A stretch of 48,665 bases of DNA from Clostridium sp. Marseille-P2415. Lineage in GTDB: Bacteria; Bacillota; Clostridia; Lachnospirales; Lachnospiraceae. The stretch is taken from assembly GCF_900155545.1 (NCBI RefSeq), contig NZ_LT732526.1:894856-943520 (forward strand), in the 5' to 3' direction. Shown in pieces: positions 7,523 to 15,840 of this stretch; within the stretch, counting starts at the first letter, position 1; the number at the start of each line of letters is the position of its first letter. Below the pieces are notes generated by a model that was not told where the DNA came from, did not search any database, and was given only the letters and a program-made list of their open reading frames with translations. A program made the translations under genes and the position numbers.

Positions 7523-8266
7523 ATGAAGGCTTGCGCTATGACAGATACTGGAAGAGTCCGAACGGCCAATCAGGATTACGTCTATGCCTCAACAGAGTCT
7601 GTGGGCGTACTGCCCAATCTTTTTTTAGTCGCAGACGGGATGGGCGGCCATCAGGCCGGGGATTACGCTTCCAGATATATTGCCGAAAATCTGGTGGCCT
7701 ATTTAAAACAGGCAAAGCCGTCCCAGATTATTCCGCTTCTTCGGGAAGGAATACAGAAGGTTAACGGTATGCTGTATCAGGAATCCTTAGAAAAGGCAGA
7801 ATTAAACGGCATGGGAACAACACTGGTAACGGCAGTTGTTGAGGACTCCACCATGTATGTTGCCAATGTAGGAGACAGCCGGCTGTATCTGGTAAGGAAT
7901 CAGTTAAAACAGATTACAAAAGATCATTCCTTCGTAGAAGAGCTGGTTTCTTTGGGCCAGCTGGAACGGGGGAGCCGGGATTACTGTGAAAAAAAGAATA
8001 TCATTACAAGAGCGGTTGGTACAGAGGATAAGCTGGAGATTGATTTTTTTGAAGTCAGCCTGGAGCCGGGGGATTATGTACTCATGTGTTCCGATGGACT
8101 CAGCAATATGCTTGAGGACGCTGAGATGGAAGAAATTATCTGCTCAGAACTGGAATTGCCGGAAAAGGCAGAAAAATTAATTACAGTAGCCAATGACAAT
8201 GGAGGAAAAGACAATATTGCTGTTGTTTTAATTGATCCGCAGATTGGCAGGGAGGTAAGCTTATGA
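7523..8266 (+). CDS. prpC: PrpC/Stp, PP2C-type Ser/Thr protein phosphatase (247 aa)
   Basis: Metal-dependent phosphatase that reverses phosphorylation by the neighbouring PrkC kinase. Seen: PP2C motifs in order RTANQDYVY, VADGMGGHQAGDYAS, GMGTTL, NVGDSRLYLV, CSDGLSNML and GGKDNIAVVLI, with the metal-binding Asp residues all kept. Length matches Stp1 / PrpC proteins. Its TGA overlaps the prkC ATG (ATGA), so the two are translationally coupled. The pair acts on ribosomal, cell-wall and germination targets in Firmicutes; the targets here are inferred only from the family. Confidence 0.96.
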   Translation: MKACAMTDTGRVRTANQDYVYASTESVGVLPNLFLVADGMGGHQAGDYASRYIAENLVAYLKQAKPSQIIPLLREGIQKVNGMLYQESLEKAELNGMGTTLVTAVVEDSTMYVANVGDSRLYLVRNQLKQITKDHSFVEELVSLGQLERGSRDYCEKKNIITRAVGTEDKLEIDFFEVSLEPGDYVLMCSDGLSNMLEDAEMEEIICSELELPEKAEKLITVANDNGGKDNIAVVLIDPQIGREVSL

Positions 8267-10410
8267 TCTTAAGACCGGGGACATTTTTACAGGACAGGTA
8301 TGAAATACTGGAGCAGATCGGTTCCGGCGGTATGTCAGATGTGTATAAGGCCCTGTGCCATAAATTAAACCGCCCCGTTGCCATAAAGGTATTAAAGGAA
8401 GAATTCAGTTCGGACAGTGGATTTGTCAGTAAGTTCAAAATGGAGGCCCAGTCGGCTGCCTGCCTTTCCCACCCGAACATTGTGAATATCTACGATGTTG
8501 TGGATGAGGGAGATCTCCATTACATTGTTATGGAGCTGATCGAAGGAATTACGTTAAAAAACTATATATCCAAAAAGGGCTGCCTGGAGGTGAAGGAAGC
8601 CATCGGGGCTGCGATTTCCGTTGCTCAGGGAATTGCAGCCGCTCATGAGCAGGGAATCATACACCGGGATATCAAGCCTCAGAACATTATTATTGCGAGA
8701 GACGGAAAGTTGAAGGTGGCGGATTTCGGGATCGCGCGGGCTGCCTCATCCCAGACACTGAACGCCACTGCCGTAGGCTCCGTACACTACATATCGCCAG
8801 AACAGGCAAGAGGCGGTTACAGCGATGTCAGAAGCGATATTTATTCCCTGGGCATCACCATGTATGAGATGGTGGCCGGCCGGGTCCCGTTTCAGGGGGA
8901 CAATACGGTAACAGTTGCCCTGGCTCATTTGGAAGACCCCATAACACCGCCCAGCTTCTATAATGAGAGCATTCCCGTAGGACTTGAAAATATCATTTTA
9001 AAATGCACCGAGAAGAAACCGGAGTACCGTTATGGAAGCATGCATGAGGTCATAACGGATTTGCGAAAGGCGCTTGTTAATCCGGACGGGGATTTTGTTC
9101 AGTACAATTCCCAGGTGGATGACTCCCAGACTGTGGTCATCGGGAAGCCCGAGCTGGAACAGATCCGTTCCGGCCGCAAGGTACAGGCAGATCCATCTGT
9201 GAACCGGAACGGGATCCGAAAACAGGAACAGCGGCCGGAAAGAAACGGCAATGCACCTGCAGGCGGCAGCAGAACCAGAAGGCAGGAGTCAGAAGATGAT
9301 ATCAATCCCAGGATTGAAAAATTGTTGACCGCTGCAGGCGTTGTCGTTGCCATCATTATTGTGATTGTACTTATTATTGTATTTTCCAAGGTGAGCGGTC
9401 TGTTCCGTTCCGGTTCCTCTAAGGAATCAGAATCAGCCTTAGAGACTTCTGCGGAAGAAACCTTAAGCGATAAGAAGGTGAAGATGCCGGATGTGCTGGG
9501 ACTGGCGGCTGATATTGCAGAACAGAAGTTAAAGGACAGCGGCGGTCTGTATATGAAAACAAGCGACTACGTGTATGACGATACGGTCGATGAAGGGGAT
9601 GTGGTATCCCAAAAGCCATCGGAAGGTACGGTGGTTGACAAGTATTCAGCCGTTTATGTCGTGATAAGCAAAGGACCGGAACATGCCACCATTGATTTGA
9701 CCCAGCTCGGTCTGGAAAAAATGGATGCCGCATCCGCAAAGACAGCTCTGGAGGACAAAGGCCTGGTAGTCAATGTGGAGCAGAAGAACAGTGATACGGT
9801 GACGGCCGGATACGTGATCAGTTTCAGTCCGAGTGAAGCGAAAGAAGGTGAGACGGTGACACTGGTCTCAAGCAGCGGGCCTGTCCTGGTGAATCCGGTT
9901 ACCGTACCGGACATTTCCGGTCAGACCCAGGAGGTTGCCATTGAAATGCTGGCTGACGTAGGACTTGTCCAGGGTACGGTCACAGAAGCAACTTCTGAGA
10001 CCGTAGCCATGGGCAGCGTCATCAGCCAGTCTGTAACAGCAGGCAGCCAGGTAGAATCAGGGACAGCTGTTAATTATGTGATCAGCAGCGGAACTGCCCA
10101 GCAGGCCAAATACAAATATCTGGCTTCCATTGACAAATCCTATTCCCTGCAGAACATCATCGGACCTGGTTCAGGCAGCACCCAGCTTACCTTAAAGATA
10201 CAGTTAAGGCAATGGGTGAATGGAAAGGATGAGGTCAGGGAGCTCATGGGTCCTGTCACTATGACAGGTGACCAGCTGCTGCCGGTATCGTTTAAAAATA
10301 TAGAAGGCGCTTACGGTGTTACAAACGGTACAGTTGAAATCGTAAATGTAGAGACAGGCGATGTGATTAATTCCTATTCCATCACATTTATCCCGGTCCC
10401 CCAATCTTAA
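8263..10410 (+). CDS. prkC: PrkC, membrane Ser/Thr kinase with PASTA repeats (715 aa)
   Basis: Senses muropeptides or lipid II through extracellular PASTA domains and phosphorylates cytoplasmic proteins; in Bacillus it signals spore germination. Seen: glycine loop GSGGMSDVYKA (20-30), catalytic K42 (VAIKVL), HRDIKPQN from 134 (D136), DFG from D154, and SPEQARGG plus RSDIYSLG later. A charged linker (about 280-345) leads to one membrane segment (about 354-378, Ile/Val rich). Three PASTA repeats follow (about 406-473, 476-545, 547-615), then a C-terminal beta-rich domain (616-715) without a motif I recognise. PASTA 2 starts with IDLTQ rather than the usual VPDL-type start. The gene overlaps prpC by 4 nt. 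Confidence 0.96.
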   Translation: MILRPGTFLQDRYEILEQIGSGGMSDVYKALCHKLNRPVAIKVLKEEFSSDSGFVSKFKMEAQSAACLSHPNIVNIYDVVDEGDLHYIVMELIEGITLKNYISKKGCLEVKEAIGAAISVAQGIAAAHEQGIIHRDIKPQNIIIARDGKLKVADFGIARAASSQTLNATAVGSVHYISPEQARGGYSDVRSDIYSLGITMYEMVAGRVPFQGDNTVTVALAHLEDPITPPSFYNESIPVGLENIILKCTEKKPEYRYGSMHEVITDLRKALVNPDGDFVQYNSQVDDSQTVVIGKPELEQIRSGRKVQADPSVNRNGIRKQEQRPERNGNAPAGGSRTRRQESEDDINPRIEKLLTAAGVVVAIIIVIVLIIVFSKVSGLFRSGSSKESESALETSAEETLSDKKVKMPDVLGLAADIAEQKLKDSGGLYMKTSDYVYDDTVDEGDVVSQKPSEGTVVDKYSAVYVVISKGPEHATIDLTQLGLEKMDAASAKTALEDKGLVVNVEQKNSDTVTAGYVISFSPSEAKEGETVTLVSSSGPVLVNPVTVPDISGQTQEVAIEMLADVGLVQGTVTEATSETVAMGSVISQSVTAGSQVESGTAVNYVISSGTAQQAKYKYLASIDKSYSLQNIIGPGSGSTQLTLKIQLRQWVNGKDEVRELMGPVTMTGDQLLPVSFKNIEGAYGVTNGTVEIVNVETGDVINSYSITFIPVPQS

Positions 10411-10420
10411 GGAATGGTAT

Positions 10421-11299
10421 ATGACAGGTAAAATTTTGAAAGGAATCGCAGGATTTTATTATGTGCACGGCACGGACGAAAATTTATATGAATGCAAGGC
10501 GAAAGGCATTTTCCGCAATAAAAATGTAAAGCCTCTGGTTGGAGATGATGTGGAAATTTCTGTTCTGGATAAACTGGAAATGAAAGGAAACATTGATCAG
10601 ATCCTGCCCAGAAAAAATGCCTTGATCCGTCCGGCCGTGGCCAATGTGGATCAGGCTCTGGTGCTTTTTTCCATTACTCATCCGGAGCCGAATTTAAATC
10701 TGCTGGACCGTTTTCTGGTCATGATGGAAGTCCAGGAGGTTCCTGTAAGTATCTGTTTTAACAAGATTGATTTAACAGGCGATGAAAAAAGACAAGCTCT
10801 CCGGGATATCTACGGGGCGGCGGGATATCCCGTATATTTTACCAGTACCTATGATAACCGGGGGATCGATGGGATCCGGACGCTGGTCCTTGGAAAAACT
10901 ACGGTTCTGGCAGGACCATCCGGAGTTGGAAAGTCATCTCTCACCAATCTTCTTTACCCCCAGGCTGAGATGGAGACTGCAAATATCAGTGAGAAAATCC
11001 AAAGAGGAAAGCATACCACCAGGCATTCCGAGCTTTTTGGCATCGGACGGGACACGTACATGATGGATACGCCGGGATTCAGTTCCATGTACATGGAGGA
11101 TATGGAGTGTATCCGTCTGAAGGACTATTTTCCGGAATTTGAACCTTATGAAGAAAACTGCAGATTTTTGGGCTGTGTTCATATTGGGGAAACCGTCTGC
11201 GGCGTAAAGAATGCAGTGGAAGAAGGAAAAATCAGTCATAGCCGATATGAGAACTACCGGCTTTTATACCAGGAACTAAAAGAAAAAAGGAGATACTAA
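10421..11299 (+). CDS. rsgA: RsgA, circularly permuted ribosome small-subunit GTPase (292 aa)
   Basis: Late 30S assembly factor; a GTPase with motifs in permuted order G4-G1-G3. Seen: an N-terminal OB fold (1-75), G4 NKIDLTG from N114, G1 GPSGVGKSS at 165-173, switch region RGKHTTRHSE, G3 DTPGFSS from D216, and a C-terminal zinc site with C247, C252, H254 and C260. Length is standard. It lies ten bases after prkC and one base before rpe; the prpC-prkC-rsgA-rpe-thiN order matches Bacillus, where RsgA (CpgA) is itself a PrkC/PrpC substrate. Confidence 0.97.
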   Translation: MTGKILKGIAGFYYVHGTDENLYECKAKGIFRNKNVKPLVGDDVEISVLDKLEMKGNIDQILPRKNALIRPAVANVDQALVLFSITHPEPNLNLLDRFLVMMEVQEVPVSICFNKIDLTGDEKRQALRDIYGAAGYPVYFTSTYDNRGIDGIRTLVLGKTTVLAGPSGVGKSSLTNLLYPQAEMETANISEKIQRGKHTTRHSELFGIGRDTYMMDTPGFSSMYMEDMECIRLKDYFPEFEPYEENCRFLGCVHIGETVCGVKNAVEEGKISHSRYENYRLLYQELKEKRRY

Positions 11300-11300
11300 T

Positions 11301-11963
11301 ATGCTAAAACTTGCCCCTTCTATATTAGCGGCGGACTTTAAAAATCTGGGACAGCAGGTGTCGGATGCAGCGGCGGCAGGCGCTCATTATATCCATCTGG
11401 ATGTGATGGATGGGGCTTTTGTTCCCAGCATTTCATTTGGAATGCCTGTGATCGGCAGCCTGCGCAGCTGCACTGACCGGGTATTCGATGTTCATATGAT
11501 GGTAGAGGAACCAGGGAGATATGTGAATGACTTAAAGGAAGCGGGAGCAGATCTCATCTGCGTACATGCCGAGGCGTGTACCCATTTGGACCGCACCGTT
11601 AACCAGATTAAGGAAGCGGGGTTAAAGACCGGGGTGGCACTTAATCCGGCAACTCCCCTGTCTGTTCTTGACTGCATTCTGGGAGAAGTGGATATGGTCT
11701 TAATCATGACCGTAAACCCAGGCTTTGGCGGACAGAAATTCATCCCATACACCCTGGATAAGGTGAGGGCGTTAAGAAGCATGTGCAGGGAACGGGGCCT
11801 TCAAACTGACATTCAGGTTGACGGAGGAGTGACCTGCGATAACGTGAGAGAGCTGATTGAAGCAGGCGCTAACGTATTTGTGGCCGGTTCAGCCGTATTC
11901 AAAGGGGATGCGGCAGCCAATACAAAGGCATTTTTAAAAATATTTGAGGAATATGAAGGGTGA
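11301..11963 (+). CDS. rpe: Ribulose-phosphate 3-epimerase (220 aa)
   Basis: Interconverts ribulose-5-P and xylulose-5-P in the pentose phosphate pathway, a TIM-barrel enzyme with one divalent metal. Seen: MLKLAPSILAADF, HLDVMDGAFVPSISFG (metal-binding His/Asp), FDVHMMVEEP, LIMTVNPGFGGQKFI and IQVDGGVT, all in the normal order, plus GSAVF near the end for phosphate binding. AAGGAG ahead of the ATG lies in the end of rsgA. Its TGA overlaps the GTG of thiN. Confidence 0.97.
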   Translation: MLKLAPSILAADFKNLGQQVSDAAAAGAHYIHLDVMDGAFVPSISFGMPVIGSLRSCTDRVFDVHMMVEEPGRYVNDLKEAGADLICVHAEACTHLDRTVNQIKEAGLKTGVALNPATPLSVLDCILGEVDMVLIMTVNPGFGGQKFIPYTLDKVRALRSMCRERGLQTDIQVDGGVTCDNVRELIEAGANVFVAGSAVFKGDAAANTKAFLKIFEEYEG

Positions 11964-12622
11964 AGAAAGAAATTACAGGTTTGATTGTTACCGGAGGCAC
12001 CATGAACTATGGATTTGCCGGCAGATTTTTGGAGAACAGGACATTTGATAAAGTGATTGCTGTGGATGGCGGGCTTGCCTCTCTCCATAAGCTTCATTTA
12101 AAGCCGGATGCGATTGTGGGAGACTTTGATACGGTGGATCCGGAAGTCTTAGCGGAATATAAAAGCTGCCCGGATGAGATTACATGGGAGATCCACAGAC
12201 CGGAAAAGGATGAAACCGATACCGAGCTGGCCCTGGATACCGCCATAAAGCTTGGCTGTACAAAATTGATTCTGCTGGGCGCCACAGGGGGGAGGATGGA
12301 CCATTTCATTGGCAATATCCATCTTCTTTATGCCTGCCTGAAAAAAGGTGTGGAGGCTGCCATTGCAGACGAAAAAAACTGGATCACGGTACTGGATCGG
12401 GGACGGACGTTTGCTGCAGAGGAGGTAAAGGGAAAATACATCTCCTTTCTTCCCTTGAGCGGGGAAGTAAAGGGGATCACTTTGACCGGTTTTAAATACC
12501 CTCTCCATAAAAAGGATATTGATATAGGAACCAGCCTCTGTATCAGCAATGAACTGACGGGCGAAAAAGGCACAATCGACTTTGATTCCGGAACGCTTAT
12601 CTGTGTGGAATCCCACGATTAA
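11960..12622 (+). CDS. thiN: Thiamine pyrophosphokinase (220 aa)
   Basis: Converts thiamine plus ATP to thiamine diphosphate. Seen: AVDGGLASLHKL, the key GDFDTVDPE acidic motif, KDETDTELALD, LGATGGRMDHFIGN, and a C-terminal beta domain that binds thiamine (SFLPLSGEVKGITLTGFKYPL is split across this region). The start is GTG 11960, which overlaps the rpe stop by four bases (GTGA); the end of rpe carries GAAGGG as a modest ribosome binding site. No thiamine riboswitch is visible in front of it, as expected for an operon-internal salvage gene. Confidence 0.95.
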   Translation: MKKEITGLIVTGGTMNYGFAGRFLENRTFDKVIAVDGGLASLHKLHLKPDAIVGDFDTVDPEVLAEYKSCPDEITWEIHRPEKDETDTELALDTAIKLGCTKLILLGATGGRMDHFIGNIHLLYACLKKGVEAAIADEKNWITVLDRGRTFAAEEVKGKYISFLPLSGEVKGITLTGFKYPLHKKDIDIGTSLCISNELTGEKGTIDFDSGTLICVESHD

Positions 12623-12718
12623 ACTGGTATGGTTTAATATATCGAAACTGGATATTTATATCACTCCACTTGCGTGCTAAGATTAGGAACAATCATAGCA
12701 TTAAGGGAGGAATTACCA

Positions 12719-13306
12719 ATGAGTAAAATGAATCAACGAATCTATAGGCTTTCACTGACCGGGCTGTTTGCAGCCATGTCCTATGTGGTATTCACGTTTC
12801 TGCAGTTTAAGATCACGCTTCCGGGCGGAGATGCCACGTCCATTCATCTCGGGAATGCCGTCTGTGTTTTGGGAGCTCTTCTGCTGGGAGGACTTTATGG
12901 TGGATTAGGCGGAGCGATCGGCATGACCATCGGGGATCTCTTTGACCCGGTTTATGTGGTTTATGCACCAAAAACTTTTCTGTTAAAATTGTGCATCGGC
13001 CTTATAACCGGATTGCTGGCCCATAGGATCGGCAGGATCAATGAATCAACCGACCAGAAGCACATACTTACCTGGACTATAATAGCGGCAGTCGGCGGCT
13101 TGCTGTTCAATGTAATTTTTGATCCTCTGGTAGGTTATTATTATAAGCTGCTCATTTTGGGAAAACCGGCGGCTGAGCTGGCACTCGCATGGAATATTGC
13201 ATCCACTTCCATCAATGCCGTGACTTCAGCCATTGTTTCCGTGATCATTTATTTACCGCTTCGAAATGCTTTGGTCAGGTCGGGATTATTCGCAAAAATT
13301 TGTTAG
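12719..13306 (+). CDS. ECF transporter substrate-binding (S) component, probably for a B6 vitamer (195 aa)
   Basis: Small membrane protein with about five or six hydrophobic segments and the S-component pattern ATSIHLGNAVCVLGALLLGG followed by GAIGMTIGDLFDP. Such proteins dock with the shared EcfT/EcfA1/EcfA2 module, which is not encoded here. The gene after it is a pyridoxal kinase, which suggests pyridoxine/pyridoxal uptake; this is inference from context, and the upstream thiN leaves thiamine as an alternative. The start is ATG 12719 with AAGGGAGG eight bases upstream; an in-frame upstream start at 12674 has no such site. The stretch 12623-12700 holds small inverted repeats (ATATC-gaaactg-GATAT; GATAT-tt-ATATC) but no clear promoter. 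Confidence 0.82.
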   Translation: MSKMNQRIYRLSLTGLFAAMSYVVFTFLQFKITLPGGDATSIHLGNAVCVLGALLLGGLYGGLGGAIGMTIGDLFDPVYVVYAPKTFLLKLCIGLITGLLAHRIGRINESTDQKHILTWTIIAAVGGLLFNVIFDPLVGYYYKLLILGKPAAELALAWNIASTSINAVTSAIVSVIIYLPLRNALVRSGLFAKIC

Positions 13307-13308
13307 GA

Positions 13309-13362
13309 AGTACCCTTCGGGGATACCTTTATGCCCAAAAAGCATGGGCGGAAAAGAGGAAA
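13309..13362 (+). repeat. Intercistronic two-hairpin repeat, copy 6
   Basis: Between the ECF component and the pyridoxal kinase. Hairpin 1 reads TACCC-TTC-GGGGA, hairpin 2 is GCCCA-AAAAGCA-TGGGC, and the tail GGAAAAGAGGAAA gives AGAGG ahead of ATG 13368. It lies almost 7 kb from the nearest other copy and shares the core ATACCTTTATGCCCAAAAAG with copy 2. Read in frame it would encode SGIPLCPKSMGGKEE, matching the insert in RsmB (AGIPLRPENAGRNRE) in frame and in pattern. Confidence 0.88.
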
Positions 13363-13367
13363 TTTTT

Positions 13368-14204
13368 ATGGCATCTGGGAAGCAACAGAAAAAAATTGCA
13401 GTCATTAATGATCTGTCGGGGTATGGCCGCTGTTCTTTGACAGTGGCTATTCCCATCCTCTCCGCCCTGAAGGTCCAGTGCTGTCCGGTTCCGACCTCGA
13501 TTCTTTCCAATCATACCGGATTTCCAAGTTATTTTTTTGATGACTATACGGATAAAATGCCTCTTTACATTGAACAGTGGAAAAAGCTGAAACTGGCGTT
13601 TGACGGGATATACAGCGGTTTTTTGGGATCAGAGGAACAGATTACGATCGTCATTGATATGATAAAAGAGTTTCGTACACCGGTAACAAAGGTAATCATT
13701 GATCCCATTATGGGTGATCACGGAAAAGCTTATCAGACGTATACGCCAAAGATGTGCAGCCGTATGAAAGAACTGGTTGGTTTTGGGGATATTGTAACAC
13801 CAAACCTGACGGAAGCCTGTATTCTGACCGGAAGGGAATACCGGACCGGCGGCTGGAAGCGTTCCGAGCTTCTAAAAATGGCAGAGGAAATAAGGAATAT
13901 GGGGCCGGAAGCAGTGGTGATCACAGGAGTAAAAGAGGGCAGCTATGTAACCAACGTAGTGGCAGATAAGAGCGGGCCGGCCGGCTTTCTGCGTTCCCTT
14001 CATGTGGGGTGTGAGCGGCCCGGAACCGGGGATGTGTTTGCTTCCATCATCGCAGCACAAACCGTAAAAGGGGTTCCCTTAAGGGAGGCGGTAAAAAAAG
14101 CGGGCTATTTTGTCAAGAACTGTATTAAAAAATCAGACGAATTAAATATTCCGGTAAATAACGGAGTGTGCTTTGAAGAGATCCTTCATTTGCTCATTCA
14201 TTGA
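13368..14204 (+). CDS. Pyridoxal / pyridoxamine kinase, ribokinase-like fold (278 aa)
   Basis: Phosphorylates B6 vitamers (pyridoxal, pyridoxamine, pyridoxine) to the 5'-phosphates, a salvage route to PLP. Seen: N-terminal VINDLSGYGRCSLTVAIPIL, where the Ser binds substrate in the PdxK/PdxY group; DPIMGDHGK; VTPNLTEACILTG; VITGVKEG; and the anion hole RPGTGDVFAS with the catalytic base D222. The start is ATG 13368, served by AGAGG in repeat copy 6; the frame is open further upstream through the repeat but has no good start there. A thiD-like hydroxymethylpyrimidine kinase is the alternative, but the N-terminal motif and length favour the pyridoxal kinase type. A clear terminator follows at 14237. 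Confidence 0.88.
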   Translation: MASGKQQKKIAVINDLSGYGRCSLTVAIPILSALKVQCCPVPTSILSNHTGFPSYFFDDYTDKMPLYIEQWKKLKLAFDGIYSGFLGSEEQITIVIDMIKEFRTPVTKVIIDPIMGDHGKAYQTYTPKMCSRMKELVGFGDIVTPNLTEACILTGREYRTGGWKRSELLKMAEEIRNMGPEAVVITGVKEGSYVTNVVADKSGPAGFLRSLHVGCERPGTGDVFASIIAAQTVKGVPLREAVKKAGYFVKNCIKKSDELNIPVNNGVCFEEILHLLIH

Positions 14205-14236
14205 TCAGAATAGGACAAGATACAGGAATTTTTAGG

Positions 14237-14263
14237 AAAAGGGCTTTTCTTTGCCCTTTTTTT
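14237..14263 (+). terminator. Rho-independent terminator after the pyridoxal kinase
   Basis: Stem AAAAGGGC / GCCCTTTT with an 8-nt T-rich loop, running into a T-run (TTTTTTT). It ends the ECF/kinase unit before serS. Confidence 0.85.
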
Positions 14264-14273
14264 GTAGTATAAT
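14245..14273 (+). promoter_or_regulatory. Possible serS promoter
   Basis: A perfect -10 TATAAT at 14268-14273 follows the terminator. The -35 candidate, TTTTCT at 14245-14250 with 17-bp spacing, is poor and overlaps the terminator. The predicted leader of about 60 nt is too short for a T-box. Confidence 0.45.
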
Positions 14274-14339
14274 CAACGGCAGATTATTATGCGGGATTAT
14301 TTCCGCGGAGAATATTGAGGAGAAACCAGGAGGAATACC

Positions 14340-15629
14340 ATGTTAGATTTAAAGTTTGTAAGAGAAAATCCTGAGATTGTAAAGGAAAATATTAAAAACA
14401 AGTTTCAGGATAGCAAGCTGCCTTTGGTCGATGAAGTCATTGAACTGGATGAGCAGAACCGCGCGGCAAAGCAGGAAGGGGATGTCTTGAGAGCTGAGCG
14501 CAACAAACTTTCCAAACTGATTGGCGCCTTGATGGGACAGGGGAAGAAGGAAGAAGCGGAGGAGATGAAGAAGAAAGTAACCGATGCTTCTGAACATCTG
14601 GCCCAGCTGGAAGAAAAGGAACGTGACCTGGAAGAAAGAATCAAAAAGATCATGATGACCATTCCGAATATCATTGATCCGAGCGTACCAATCGGAAAAG
14701 ATGACAGTGAGAATGTAGAAGTGCAGCGTTATGGCGAGCCGGTGGTCCCTGACTTCGAGGTGCCTTACCATACAGAAATCATGGAAAGCTTTGATGGAAT
14801 TGACCTTGACAGCGCAAGAAAAGTGGCCGGCAACGGTTTTTATTATCTGATGGGCGATATTGCAAGGCTTCATTCTTCCGTCATTTCTTATGCAAGGGAT
14901 TTTATGATCGTCCGCGGATTCACTTATTGCGTTCCGCCGTTCATGATCCGCAGTGAAGTAGTGACCGGTGTTATGAGCTTTGCTGAGATGGATGCCATGA
15001 TGTATAAGATCGAAGGGGAAGATTTATATCTGATCGGTACCAGTGAGCATTCCATGATCGGAAAGTTTATTGATACCATCCTTCCGGAAGAAGCACTTCC
15101 GAAGACCCTGACCAGCTACTCTCCATGCTTCCGCAAGGAGAAAGGCGCTCACGGCCTGGAGGAACGCGGCGTATACCGCATCCACCAGTTTGAAAAGCAG
15201 GAAATGATCGTTGTCTGCAGACCGGAAGAAAGCATGGACTGGTATGAGAAATTATGGCAGAATACCGTTGATCTGTTCCGTTCCCTGGATATCCCGGTAA
15301 GAACCCTGGAATGCTGTTCCGGAGATTTGGCTGACTTGAAGGTAAAGTCTGTTGATGTGGAAGCGTGGTCTCCGAGACAGAAGAAGTATTTTGAGGTTGG
15401 AAGCTGTTCCAATTTAGGCGATGCTCAGGCAAGAAGACTGAAGATCCGTGTTTCGGCAGAGGATGGCAGAAAATATTTTGCCCATACTTTAAATAATACC
15501 GTAGTCGCACCGCCAAGAATGCTGATCGCTTTCCTGGAAAATAACTTACAGGCAGACGGAGCGGTAAAAATTCCCGAAGTTTTACAGCCATATATGGGTG
15601 GTATGAAAGCACTTGTTCCGAAGAAATAA
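14340..15629 (+). CDS. serS: Seryl-tRNA synthetase (429 aa)
   Basis: Class II aminoacyl-tRNA synthetase that charges tRNA-Ser. Seen: an N-terminal coiled-coil arm (about residues 25-110, Glu/Lys rich) that grips the tRNA long variable arm; GTSEHSMIGKF; motif 2 FRKEKGAHGLEERGVYRIHQ from F264; the serine-site segment CSGDLADLK; and motif 3 NTVVAPPRMLIAFLENN with R393. Size is standard. GGAGG lies just before the ATG. It appears to be a single-gene unit between two terminators. Confidence 0.97.
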   Translation: MLDLKFVRENPEIVKENIKNKFQDSKLPLVDEVIELDEQNRAAKQEGDVLRAERNKLSKLIGALMGQGKKEEAEEMKKKVTDASEHLAQLEEKERDLEERIKKIMMTIPNIIDPSVPIGKDDSENVEVQRYGEPVVPDFEVPYHTEIMESFDGIDLDSARKVAGNGFYYLMGDIARLHSSVISYARDFMIVRGFTYCVPPFMIRSEVVTGVMSFAEMDAMMYKIEGEDLYLIGTSEHSMIGKFIDTILPEEALPKTLTSYSPCFRKEKGAHGLEERGVYRIHQFEKQEMIVVCRPEESMDWYEKLWQNTVDLFRSLDIPVRTLECCSGDLADLKVKSVDVEAWSPRQKKYFEVGSCSNLGDAQARRLKIRVSAEDGRKYFAHTLNNTVVAPPRMLIAFLENNLQADGAVKIPEVLQPYMGGMKALVPKK

Positions 15630-15657
15630 TGGATTTAATCAGGGTCCGGCTCTTTTT

Positions 15658-15678
15658 GAAGGGCAGGGCCCTTCTTTT
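15658..15678 (+). terminator. Terminator after serS
   Basis: A perfect 7-bp stem GAAGGGC / GCCCTTC with loop AGG, followed by TTTT. Confidence 0.75.
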
Positions 15679-15733
15679 AATAGGGGCGGATGCGGTTCTT
15701 TTGACATTTCGGCCGGAAAATGTACGGTTGTGG

Positions 15734-15764
15734 TTGACAAGTGGAATCATAAGTATGTTATGAT
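15734..15764 (+). promoter_or_regulatory. Promoter of the glyoxalase / hydrolase pair
   Basis: Consensus -35 TTGACA (15734-15739) and -10 TATGAT (15759-15764), 19 bp apart, slightly longer than ideal. It lies between the serS terminator and the next start codon. Confidence 0.65.
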
Positions 15765-15840
15765 AGATATGGCAGAAGGCAGATATTAGCCGAAAAAAGG
15801 TAACTTATTTGGTAAAAAAGGAAAAGGAGTGACGGAAAGC

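Noticed and set aside
11900-11960. TPP riboswitch for thiN
   Set aside because: thiN starts inside the rpe stop codon, and no thi-box sequence occurs upstream.
14273-14340. T-box riboswitch ahead of serS
   Set aside because: The leader is only about 60 nt and shows no T-box sequence or specifier stem.
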